DNA of 64,000 nucleotides from NCBI GenBank assembly GCA_010093685.1, contig MU006218.1, positions 841,766-905,765 of the forward strand. Reading direction: 5' to 3'. The notes beneath the pieces are model-generated. The model was not told the origin of the DNA and ran no database searches. It worked only from the letters and a program-made list of their open reading frames with translations. The translations under genes and the position numbers were made by a program. Positions 54,200 through 64,000 of the stretch are shown in pieces (the first letter of the stretch is position 1; the number at the start of each line of letters is the position of its first letter). Origin of the DNA: Ophiobolus disseminans (lineage: Eukaryota > Ascomycota > Dothideomycetes > Pleosporales > Phaeosphaeriaceae).

Positions 54200-54502
54200 T
54201 GTGTTGCTGCGACGGGGAAAGGTGTTCTGAGTGCATGCAGGTGCTATGACGGAGCCGCGGTGGGCTGTTGTACGGATGGCCGCTTGACCGTGTTGCGCCA
54301 ATAAAGTCATCGTCAAGCACGGGCCCGCTACATGGAGAAAGTGGGCGGTTGTTAACATCGTCAGGAAGCATCAATTGCGGCGCCAGTCCCTCGCACAAAT
54401 AACCCAATCGTAAATGATACTTTTATGCCTTGCTACTTCCTCACTGACACCTTCACAGCTGCGCATAGACCCCCACAAATCGGTCGCTCCTCTACAGTCA
54501 CC

Positions 54503-54895
54503 ATGCTCACTCGATTCCTGACCGATGTCCGCATCACATTCAACCCCTTCTCCGCACGCTCCAAATCCGCCCGACTATTCCTCTCCCTCATACCACCGAA
54601 CGCGCGCACAGAAGGCATGAAGGTCGAGGCCAAGATGCTTCCCCGGACAAGCCAGGAGCCTGCGAATCTGGCCGTAAAGTTCAGTATGTACATTCTTGCG
54701 ACACTATCCCGTAGGGAGAAGGACGTACATCGCGAAAGCTGTGTCACACGGGAGGAATCGTGCTAACAAATTTGTGCAGAGGACGGCAAGGAGATGAACC
54801 TCGATCTGAGCAAGATGCGGATAACAGATGTCATGGAGGAGGTCGATCGGCATTCACGGACACTGGCACGGAAGGAGGAGTTGCTGGGCAATTAA
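54503..54895 (+). CDS. mitochondrial large ribosomal subunit protein mL53
   Basis: Two exons (54503-54683, 54780-54895) give 98 aa. The start MLTRFLTDVRITFNPFSARSKSARLFLSLIP (in parts: RITFNPFSARSKSARLFL) and the later KVEAKMLPRTSQEPANLAVKFKDGKEM-type block are typical of mL53, the homologue of yeast Mrpl44. This is a thioredoxin-like mitoribosomal protein of the large subunit. The length equals that of fungal members. The intron joins VKF to KDGKEMNLDLSKM in frame, and the C terminus LARKEELLGN is complete. No separate long presequence is seen, which is normal for this protein. Confidence 0.9.
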
Positions 54896-55056
54896 AGAGG
54901 CACATGTCGTCCACAGGGGATTATGCTTTTATGAGTCTATGTAATTGGCCACCGGTTGGCATGTCTCCATATGCATTTTCGTCTAGCAGACTGTGAGGCC
55001 TCAACAGCTGCACTGTGTTTTGTATTTCATGACGCATTATGCGCGACTTCTGACCA

Positions 55057-56099
55057 TTAGTTGGAAGGGGCACCGGAGATATAGAACCACTTGTCGATGC
55101 TGGGGTCGATGGGCGCAGGCCCCTTGTTCTCGCCCTGGGGAATGTTAAGCTGGCCGGCATCGGTGCGGTCAGGCGAGTGGGAGTTGGTCGTGTTGGTCCT
55201 ACGAGCTGTTAGTCGAAGCCATTCGCGTCATGGAAAATAACATACAGGCTGAGATCCTCCTTGGGGGTCTTGCCAGTCACAAGCTTCTCCCAGGCCTCGG
55301 CACACTCACGGACAATATCCATGGCGTACTTCTTGTTCTTGCACTCGCCGGAGAAGGCGAACTGGTTCTCGGGCTTGCCGTCTGGGATCTTGTAAATGCG
55401 GAACCACTCGTTGGTGGCGCGCAGCAGGCCGGGCAGGTGGCGCTCGACATCCTCGACGTCGTTGAGCTTGGGGGCCAATGGGTCGTTGACGTTGATGACC
55501 ATGATCTTCCAGTCGGTCTCGCCCTCGTCGAGCAGTGCCATCACACCGAGAACCTTAACCTGGATGACGTCGCCGGGCCTGTAGACAAGCTCGCCGATCT
55601 CGCAGACGTCCAGCGGGTCATTATCGCCCTTGGCCTTGGTCTCCTGGTGCACCACATTGGGGTCCTCCCACGTCTGCAACAGCCGTCAGTATTTGTTTTG
55701 TTGGCCGATGTCGGGATTGCGCAATCGCACCTGAGGGAAGGCACCGTAGTTCCAAAGGTAGCCCTTGTGGGGGAAGCAGTTGCGCACGTAGCGGAGCTTG
55801 CCCTTCTTGATGTCCTGCTTGATGGGGTTGAGAGTCTCCTCTTTGCAGATCTGTCGGCGCGGTCAGCAAGTTGATGTTGTGGCGGTGAAAGGGCTTGGAG
55901 CAGGCAATTGGGGGCCACGCACCTCCATTTTCGCGTTGGTCCAGCGGGGCACCTCGACGACCATGTTGAGGACCGTCTGCTGCTCGTTGGCGTAAAGCGG
56001 GATGTCGTGCCATGGCGAGACGAGCTGGCCGTCCTTCTCAATGAAGACGCGGTGCTCGAGCGTGTTGGCCTGGCCAATCTTGCGGGTGGTGTAAGCCAT
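55057..56099 (-). CDS. IPP1: soluble inorganic pyrophosphatase
   Basis: Four exons (56099-55923, 55850-55731, 55673-55246, 55198-55057) give 288 aa. The enzyme hydrolyses pyrophosphate to two phosphates in the cytosol and drives biosynthetic reactions. Diagnostic blocks: SPWHDIPLYA, VVEVPRWTNAKMEICKEE, CFPHKGYLWNYGAFPQTWEDP in parts, and the signature GDNDPLDVCEIG with its metal-binding aspartates, then IMVINVNDPLAPKLNDVEDV and WFRIYKIPDGKPEN. The C terminus carries the last exon TNTTNSHSPDRTDAG to WFYISGAPSN, conserved in fungi. Every splice join keeps the frame. Length agrees with yeast Ipp1. Confidence 0.97.
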
Positions 56100-56528
56100 G
56101 TTGGTTGATGTGCCTACACGAACGTGTGTTGGTGAAGTAAATGGGAAGTGGCCCACGAGCTGTTGAGCGCGAGAACTGATTTTGTCGCGGGGTCTAGTGG
56201 GGCTGGGGTTTTGCTTAGGCGCCACGGTGACGAACGTCAAGGCCGACCGTCTGCGTGGGACAGACGTCGGAAGAGGCAGGCAGGACTGCAATTGGGGACC
56301 AGTTGGTCTGGCTCGGGACAGCCGCAGCATCAATCGATGACCGGGATGCAGACAAATGATATTTAACCAGAAGTCGGCTAGGCAAAGGTATCGGCTCACA
56401 GGGGACACTCCCAAACCGAGGATCAAAAAGACGGCTGCTGCGGAGGTAGCTCTCGTGCGTGCAACCTGCCTGTGCACGGACACCGGGCCTGGATGTCTGG
56501 CGTGACGTCGCCAACTTCTTCCGATATC

Positions 56529-58601
56529 TCAATATAGTCTATTGGGTCGCCAAAACCCAGGAGCGACAATGCTATTATCAGATGGCAGATGCTGCACCAT
56601 CTCCCCAGACACAGGCGTTTCCTCCGCGCTATAGTCTTGCGCCTCAATGCCCAGATCATATCCAGCCGGCTCCCTGGGATAACCCTCCCAATCTGGTTCA
56701 CCGCACAGTATGTCGTTCGAGTTATCTATATACTCCTGCCCAGTCAAATGAGATCCCCCCAGAATTTCTTCGTCGTCGTAAAACGTATCTGAGGGCATCG
56801 TCTGGCGATGCGCTTGTTGCTCGTAGATGCCTGGGCCTGGAAAGTTTGGAGCGACAGGTGACGGCATGTCCAGCCCCGAAAACCGAACCTGTCGTAAACG
56901 ATTCACGCCTGCACCAGAGTTTCCTTCTCTGATATCTTGTTCTAGAGGTGCTTCCGATTGTACGGTGTGTCTTCTTTGTGGCGGGCTCACTCGTCGCCTT
57001 TCATGGAATGTGCGGTGGCATTGTTGTATCACTCTTTCCAAGTCTGAGGACGTCTGTGGGCCAATCTCTGCCTCAACTTCTTCGTTAGTTTGCGTGTCTT
57101 GCTGGTGTCTCGACTGCTCCACTCTATGCTGACGGGTTGTTCGTGCAGTTCCCGTTGGCTGACGCTGGGGCTCGTTAACGGTACGAGTAGGTACGGATGG
57201 TGGCATGGAGGACGGAGAGTCTGCCGGACCTATCGAGTGGACCTTTGTGGTGCGGTCGACGAGGTTCACTTTCCGCGGAGAAGATGTACGCTGGGGATAT
57301 GAGTGCGATCTGGAAGCCCGTTGGTGCGAGTCCGAACGGTCGACTGGCGACACCATAAAATGCTCTCTGCTATCGTGTGTTGTGCATTTGGCTGTACGAG
57401 GTGCAGGACGCTTGAAAATGTCTCCCTCTCCACCCGCTGTGGTACTAGCCGTCTGTTGCGTGGAAACACGCTGTTGATCGTCCATTGGAGCGAATTGCTT
57501 CGGACGCTGCGATGTCACTTCCGGCGCGTGAACAGAGTCTGACCACGATACATAGCTGGTGCTTTCATGCCGAGGGCCTCTGCTCCCGAATCCCAAAAAG
57601 GGGCCCTTTTCATGTACTTCGATCGTGGCTACGACGCCACTCGATTTCGTCGATCGCTCTCGTTCATGGCGACCGGTCACAGGAGCTGTACTCTCAAGTT
57701 CTCGGGCCCCATGTGTTTGTGCGTTGTTGTTTTTCTCCGCAAGTGCCGGTCGTACAGACGTAAAGAAAGCGGAAATCTCTCCTTCCTTTGTGTGTGCATG
57801 ATCCTTCTTCCGCTTCTTCTTCTTTGGGGCCGTTTGCTGAGGCGCAGGCTCCGGTGGATCTTTCTCCTTCTGCAAGAACTTCATCTCGGAGAAGACAAGG
57901 TCGGGCACTAAAAACGTATCAGCTGCCGGCTGTACATGCGAGGCGCTGCAGGCAGAGAAGCTTACATCCACGTCCCCGGACTGCCATTGAGGTCCTGCCC
58001 TTGTTGAAAATACCCAACTGCTCTCGTGGCTTCAGCTGCCACCAATCATCAGCATCGCTACACACAGCTGTATGTCGGCAGCTCTTACAGTCAGCCGATC
58101 CCCGGAGACATTCTTGGCGCGGAAACTCTGAGCGACGCCGCTGCCCAGTTTCTCGCCCTTTCTGCGTTTGGACTCGCGTCTCGTCTTGTTTGATTCGTCC
58201 TTTCTACTATGGTGTATATGCTTGCCCCGCTCTTTGACGGGTTTGGGCTCGTAACGCTCTAGGCGCGTCTTACGGCGAGGTTTGCGTGCATACCGATGAT
58301 TCGATGAAACGCTCTCGGCAGAATCGCTGCGACTGGGGCGAGAGACTTCGCTGTAGGCACTCGCATCCAGACTCCCCTCGGTAGGGGGCTTCGACTCCTT
58401 TGGTGGCGCTTTGTGCGGGTGGGGTTGAGGGTCAAGAAGCGAGCTATCGGACTTGCATCGCTTGGGCGCATGTTTCTCTTTGAAGACAGGCTTGGGCTTC
58501 TCCGGACGCTGGAAGAAGCCGGAGCCTGGAGTTTGAGCTGGGTTGGGAGGGGCATGCATGTGCACCTCCGCGGTGTCGTCAAGCCACTTCTGAATATCCA
58601 T
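56529..58601 (-). CDS. disordered fungal protein with PIP-box-like motif
   Basis: Three exons (58601-58089, 58035-57966, 57907-56529) give 653 aa. The start MDIQKWLDDTAE looks conserved; upstream in-frame sequence is not protein-like. Basic SR/KR-rich stretches follow (RYARKPRRKTRLERYEPK). A middle block spans both introns, DRLTLKPREQLGIFNKGR then RGRGLPDLVFSEMKFLQ. Next is a lysine patch KKKKRKKDHAHTKEGEISAFFTS near residue 230-243, which resembles a nuclear localisation signal followed by a PCNA-interaction motif. The remaining 400 residues are disordered, and the chain ends APGFWRPNRLY. I recognise the arrangement as conserved in filamentous ascomycetes but know no function. Confidence 0.75.
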
Positions 58602-60658
58602 TCCGGGCCCCAGATAGCGCAGTCTGGTATAGAACCAGGGTCGTGGGGTGAGCAGCCACGCGCGAGCCGTCCCGTACAATATGGAATGCGCCCGACCACC
58701 TGATAGCTGAGTCGAAAGTCATGGAGGTCCTACTTGTTGTACAGCATCCCGGACTGCGTTGGGCGGCGAGGTTGGCCAGGAGCTTGCTGAAGGTTGGTTC
58801 ACGTGTAACGTTGACCAGGAAGCCGAGAATGCATGCAGTGTGGTTGGAAGACGATCAATGTGGTGGGAGAGTTGTGCTGTGCCGTCGAGGGAAGCCACGA
58901 CCGGGTCCCGTAGGTCTTGCTTGTTGTCATCGTCGTGGAGGGAAGGCACGATGGGATGACGCACACCACCAGCATGTCTTGTGTGGGCTGGAGTTGCATC
59001 TTGCTTCTCGCACTTGCAAGGAGGTCTTGATACCGCTTTGTCATGTCACTACATGTTGCTGCCGAAAAGCGGTGACTTTGCTACATGGATGTGCGTTGAG
59101 TGCATCGAGGCTTACTGGTTGGCGCTTGATTGGCGGAACCGCTTTCCACAGACGGCATGACAGTTTCCACTTGCGCTGTCAAATCTTGCTACACACCAGG
59201 CAATGGTTTGCCGCTGAGTGAGGCGGGACAGGAGTTTGGTCTCGACCACGACAATCAATTGCGGGCAGCAATCCGCTTGACGGACCGTGGGAGGGTGTCT
59301 ACGTCGACGAGCTGGCTCTCGGGGTCTCATCTGTACACGACAGTCCTCGAGGTATATACATAGCAGCCACGGTCCGGTGTAAAACGTTTGAGCCTTTGCC
59401 TCCCCATGGTACGCTAACATGGGCATCCGCAGGTTCCCCTTGATATGGCGTGGCACGATCCCTATATACTTACGTCTCATCAGTCCACCACTCCATTTCT
59501 CTGTGGAACATTGAAAGACATTCACTCTCCGCGTCGTCTCGCACGACGTGAGACCCGTCCGCCACAGCGCACGAGCCAGCTCAGGAGCAGCGGCTTATTG
59601 CCCGGCCCCAGTCCGAACGCCATGCTAGAGTTCCCCACACCTTAGTCCATGGTGTCCCTGATAAGCTTCTTTGAACCACTCTTCTTCGTCCAATGCCTGC
59701 CCGCCATTAGACTTTACCTGACGTTCACGCTGGCGACGTTGGACGTTCGCGGCCTCCAAGCACGCAACTCGCAGGATTTTCAATGCACATGTCGAGCATT
59801 GTCCAATAACGCCTGCGCGCATATGCCGGCACTCCTGATCGAGTCGACGTGTCGCAGCACCTATCAGATAATTCGAGTGCTCGCTTTTCGCAGGGCCCGG
59901 GCAGTGGCTCGTCGAGCTCCCTGCCATTGGGCCAGTTTAGCCCTGGGCTAGCATGGCTGCATATATCCAGCATGAGAGAGCAGACACGGGACAGACTAAT
60001 GAGCGCAGCGTGCCAATATGGACGGCAGACGCAGCCTACATTCGCTGCCATCATCAGGCGCCGGCTCCAGACAAGGGCATCGACGAGAACGCCGCTGGTG
60101 CTGCCCAGGCGCAGGGAGATCACCGCGGTGCATATACACTGACTGGTTCGACACCCTCTAGACCCGCCGACTGCTTTTTCCTGGCCACGTTTCTTCCTTG
60201 ATAAAACTCAGCTGCCCACCTTTACCTGCGTTTGCGACAAAGGCAGCTAGCGCTCTTTATTGCTTGGAGGGGTACTCAACTTACTTCAAGTGTCGTGCTC
60301 TCTGCCCCACCAACCTTTCCCCTCGGACACCCGCTTCACTATCTCTGCCCCCAACCGGTTCTGTTTCGACACAACCACTTTTGCAGCACACCCCATCCTC
60401 CTCTAACGCCTTAGAGACCTCGCCTGCGCCATCCACACCCTTACAGCCTGGTGCGCACAAGACTAAATGTTCGTTCCGCACGTTGTTACCTGTTCTGCAT
60501 GAAAGCCGCGATGGCTTCCTCGCGCGCCAGCCCGCATTTCCTTAAAAGCTCCTCGATCCCTTCCGCTGTCCTGTTTTGAGCATTCCTGTATCGCGCGCAT
60601 TGTTTTGAGCTCGAGTGCTTGTATTGAGACCGTTCAGTGTTCGAAAACAGCCTTCACC
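58602..60658. other. 2-kb region upstream of the RRM gene
   Basis: No gene supported; open frames on both strands are short and domain-free. The 3' part (60180-60650) is C/T-rich, as in promoters and long leaders of strongly expressed fungal genes. It serves the divergent gene at 58601 and the RRM gene. Confidence 0.5.
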
Positions 60659-61426
60659 ATGTCGAAGCTATTCATTGGGTAAGTGCCATCCATCTCTAAC
60701 GCCGTCTGCCACTAAACATTCACAGTGGACTCGCCTGGCATACCGACGATGGCACTCTGCGCCAGAAGTTTGAGGAGTTTGGCCAAGTCGAAGAAGCCGT
60801 CAGTGACACCCCTCGTGGCGCGTGTCGCCTTGGACGTTGCGCAATTGCTTACGCCCCAGCAGGTTGTCGTCAAGGATCGCGACACTGGTCGCAGCAGGGG
60901 CTTCGGCTTCGTTCGTTTCGCGAACGACGCCGATGCCGACTCTGCCATGCAGGCCCTGAACAACGAGGAGTATGTCCACCTCTCTCTCTCATGGCATCGC
61001 AATATCTCCAGACACTGTCGTTCCGAAGTCTGCCAATAGACGCTGACGTTCCTAGGTTCGACGGACGCAGGATCCGTGTCGACAAGGCCTCCGACCGTGC
61101 TGGCGGCGGTGGAGGCGGCGGAGGCCGTGGCGGTTATGGCGGCGGAGGCGGCGGCGGTTACCGTGGTGGCGGCGGTGGCTATGGCGGCGGTCAAGGAGGA
61201 TATGGCGGCGGTGGTGGTGGCCGTGGTAAGTCTTATGCCGAAGCCGAGCTTTGAACAGTCCTAACAAACATCTCCAGAGGGCTATGGCCAGCAAGGCGGC
61301 GGCGGCGGCGCATCCTGGGGCCCCCCTCAGGGCGGCTACCCTCCTCGTGGCGGCTACGGTGGCCAGCAAGGCGGTGGCCAAGGCGGCTATGGTGGACAAG
61401 AGCAGCAGGGTGGCGGCCAGTATTAG
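60659..61426 (+). CDS. glycine-rich RNA-binding protein (single RRM)
   Basis: Five exons (60659-60678, 60726-60798, 60863-60969, 61056-61225, 61278-61426) give 172 aa. One RRM spans residues 2-80, with RNP2 KLFIGGLAW, RNP1 RGFGFVRF and the preceding loop VVKDRDTGRS. The C-terminal half is a GGYGGGGGG, GGYRGGG and GQQGGG tail, the usual disordered partner of such RRMs. These small proteins bind RNA, respond to cold or stress, and often form granules. Four introns in 172 codons is high for this window, and the RRM itself is split three times, so alternative splicing is possible. Each junction restores the RRM reading frame. Confidence 0.93.
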
Positions 61427-62399
61427 ATGCCTCCAACGGCGCCTTGTCCGCAGCTTGCGATCTCTTTCCCGGTACTCTCGACAAGCTTAGGTGGCGACAG
61501 CGAAAGATGGACGGCAGCGTGGGGTTGTGAGTGACCGATATACACGGTACTCTTCGAAAATTGTCTCGAGTTCACACGGGAGCTGGCAACCCGATAGAAC
61601 ATTTCATCTGCGTGGTCTTTATAATGGTAAGGGTGGTACCGACGAGTTGATTGATACCCATTGATCAGGCTGTGCTACTCTGTACTTTATCTTGCGTCAA
61701 GAAATGGTTTCACACTACCCAACATCTTACCATACTTCACCGTGATACTAAGAACCTTCTATGACCTTTCATCATACACACAGGACAGCCCAACCCAATT
61801 CGACAACCTCAATCATGCCGCTTGCTATATGAGGCTCTGCGATGTCCAATACTGCGGTTCCGATCAAGCGTAGACGCCAATACTCGATCAGGACCCTAAG
61901 TCGGAAATTTTCACGCAGCACTCCACATGTCATCATCATCAGCCCTGGCCCCCGATTCCTCACCCGCCCGTCAATTACTCGCCGAACGATGACATGCCAT
62001 GTCGAACCATCGCGTGGCAAAACGCGCAAACCAATATGCGGGTACGCACAGACAACGCATCGGATTGTGACGACGTCGCATATCGCATACATAACCGCCG
62101 TGAGCCTTTTGCTCCAGCTGCAGCCAGATGCAAGTGATCGCCGAGAGTGCGGGATAGAGTCAGGCGTGCGCTGCGCTCCTGCTCCACATTGTTCAGTCCT
62201 GGAGATATCCCGGCTATCGCTGCCTGCTTGGCGGTCAATCTTTCCCTGTGGCTCGCCTGAACCTCGAGGTTTCGGTGGACGAGGCACAATCTGGTGACCC
62301 CGCTTCTATCTACAACCTACGCTGTCGTCAACACCTACTCATATCAATTGCACACCATAATTAACAGCTGGCGCTGGCTAAGGAGTATTTCGAGACATC
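61427..62399. other. gene-free stretch
   Basis: No gene supported. Overlapping frames on both strands near 61772-62297 appear to be chance. The end holds the promoter of the hydrolase. Confidence 0.5.
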
Positions 62400-64000
62400 A
62401 TGAAGAGTTGGATCGGGCCGGACGAGGGTGCGCCGTTGCTCGCGCCGCCCCGTAGTTCTGCTGCGCCTGCAGGTGACAGAATCCGCATCCGGGCGCTCGT
62501 TTGGACGCTGGCGACATGCATGGCCATCTTTGGATTCGAGCTGTTTATTGATCCGAAGTTTGGCGGCCCTCTGCGCTGGAGGACTCCGTCTGGACCTGGG
62601 CATCGCACGAAGACGTTCAAGTGGTCCCAGGTATGTGACAAATCATCTTTTAGGTGCCCCATTCGCCATAGTATAGAGTGCGTTCAGGTTGCACAAAAGA
62701 CGAAGGTATAGTCTGAAGCAATGACTACACGTAACGCGTTCGAAGAGATACTACGTTGCATTCCCGTTTCCTTCACAACTGTTCGCCGTTTCGCTATTCC
62801 CTAGATAACTAAAGACTATGATCATCTTCTCAGCTCACCTTATACGACTAAGAGTGTGCTATCAACTTTGTGACACGGGCGCATCTCGATTGCATTTCAT
62901 ACATGTCTCTTCCTGCTGTTTCTTCACCTGGGACACTTCCAATCTAGACTTCAACACTAATCTCCCGATAGATAGATTCTTCTGAGGACTTCAAATTTCA
63001 TCAATGCTTCCGGGAGTTTGAGTGTGCGAAACTCAGAGTACCTCTTGATTACTTCAACGGAACGCATCCGGATGAGTATGTCAGCATAGCTGTTACGAAA
63101 CTACCAGCTATTGTCCCAGTTGACGATTCACGCTATGGCGGCCCAATCGTAATCAATCCAGGTGGCCCAGGTGCGTAGAGTCTTGTCGTTAATGTGTTTG
63201 CGACAGTTACTAACATAGCACATGGCATTCAAGGTGGTCCTGGAGCTCTCTTCGCTCTCGGAGTTGGCAAATCCTTACAGACAATCGTCGACTCCGCGAT
63301 CCACCCTAATATCGAAGCGACCGACGCAAAATACTACGATATTATCGGCTTTGATCCTCGTGGTATTGGCGAGACGGAGCCCGCGGCTTATTGTACGGAT
63401 GACTACGCCACTTCTTGGTCCTGGACATTACGAGAAAACGCAGTAGGTCTCCTCGGCAGCTCCGATGCGTCTTTGGGAAGGCTTTGGTCCATGTCCCATG
63501 CATGGGGCTCTGCTTGCAAAGATGCCATGGACGAAGAAGATGGCCCGGACATCAAGCAGTATATGGCCACGGCTTTTGTCGCTCGAGACATGCTGCAAAT
63601 TGTCGAGAAGCACGCTGCTTATGTTGCGAATACAGTTTCTCAGTTGGACTTCAAGAAGAACAGGATGCGTGCGCCGGAAACCGCTCCAGTCACATCTAGC
63701 GAAGCTAAGCTGGACTACTGGGGCTTCTCGTATGGGACCTTCCTGGGATCTACTTTCGCCAGCATGTTTCCTGATCGTGTGGGCCGCGTCATACTTGATG
63801 GCGTGGTTAGTTCCTACGACTACGAACATGCTCTAGGCAATGGATCTCTTACTGACAACCAGAAAGTCATGAGCTCCTTTTATACATATTGCGTCTACGC
63901 CGGTCCGGATCACTGTCCATTAGCCACCCCGGATGCAACCTTTGCTGACATTCGTAAGCGGGTGGACAAGATTGTCCAGTCACTTTATCACAACCCCCTC
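62400..64000 (+). CDS. TAP-like alpha/beta hydrolase, 3' end outside the window
   Basis: Exons 62400-62630, 62972-63170 and 63234 to beyond 64000. The first exon encodes a cytosolic start MKSWIGPDEGAPLL and one membrane helix LVWTLATCMAIFGFELF, so the protein is a type II membrane or anchored secreted enzyme. The hydrolase core begins FECAKLRVPLDYFN and VINPGGPGGPGALFALG, the oxyanion strand, followed by YDIIGFDPRGIGETEPA. The nucleophile elbow is in LDYWGFSYGTFLGSTFASMFPDRVGRVILDGV (GFSYGT, Ser). This architecture is that of TAP-like peptidases and related proline-iminopeptidase hydrolases of fungi. The acid, His and C-terminal TAP domain lie past the window. The first intron, 341 nt, is unusually long. 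Confidence 0.88.

Noticed and set aside
1..64000. tRNA genes, rRNA, CRISPR arrays
   Set aside because: No tRNA-like A and B boxes in proper spacing, no rRNA blocks and no spaced direct-repeat arrays were found by eye.

Overview
The window is nuclear DNA of a filamentous ascomycete. Genes are short with small GT-AG introns (about 45-110 nt), there are no operons, and start contexts are fungal. The protein set fits too: a Kex2-type protease, Sec20, a Cmc J-like oxidoreductase, a DUF7730/2EXR-like protein and a TAP-like secreted hydrolase. The protein families suggest Dothideomycetes, probably Pleosporales; this placement is inference, not a search result.

Layout. 0-2.4 kb: two decayed members of a DUF7730/2EXR-like family, each with a short C run that breaks the frame. 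3.0-4.4 kb (-): an atypical extended SDR. 6.5-9.6 kb (-): DNA topoisomerase I. 10.5-17.2 kb: ATP synthase gamma (+), a fungal TPR-like protein (+), RPC40 of RNA polymerases I/III (-), and the 49-kDa subunit of complex I (+), the last two sharing a 229-bp promoter. 17.2-18.6 kb: gene-free, with two copies of a degenerate dispersed repeat (third copy near 5.5 kb). 18.7-21.8 kb (+): two adjacent intrinsically disordered, repeat-rich proteins that both start MSYN. 22.2-23.1 kb (+): a DUF202 membrane protein.

23.2-27.3 kb is a gene graveyard. It holds an amidase pseudogene with two stops, one frameshift and a 206-bp insert flanked by 15-bp direct repeats, a CorA C-terminal remnant, and fragments of a membrane protein. 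27.6-40.1 kb is a dense housekeeping block: RTC4-like (-), RCL1 (+), kexin (-), and a 1752-aa PhoD-like phosphatase (+). An intact DUF7730-like gene follows at 40.8 kb.

41.8-52.7 kb is sparsely coding and almost entirely minus-strand: one large membrane protein, one CmcJ/NvfI-like oxidoreductase, and a series of TATA boxes followed by pyrimidine-rich leaders and very short ORFs. Between 49.8 and 52.7 kb these recur about every 300 bp. This is the most unexplained structure in the window.

52.8-64 kb returns to housekeeping genes: Sec20 (-, ending KDEL), mitoribosomal mL53 (+), inorganic pyrophosphatase (-), a disordered protein with a PIP-box-like motif (-), a glycine-rich RRM protein (+), and an alpha/beta hydrolase (+) cut by the window end. 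Neighbouring genes mostly serve unrelated processes, as is normal in fungi. All exon structures were deduced by reading splice sites and protein continuity by eye; no database search was run.
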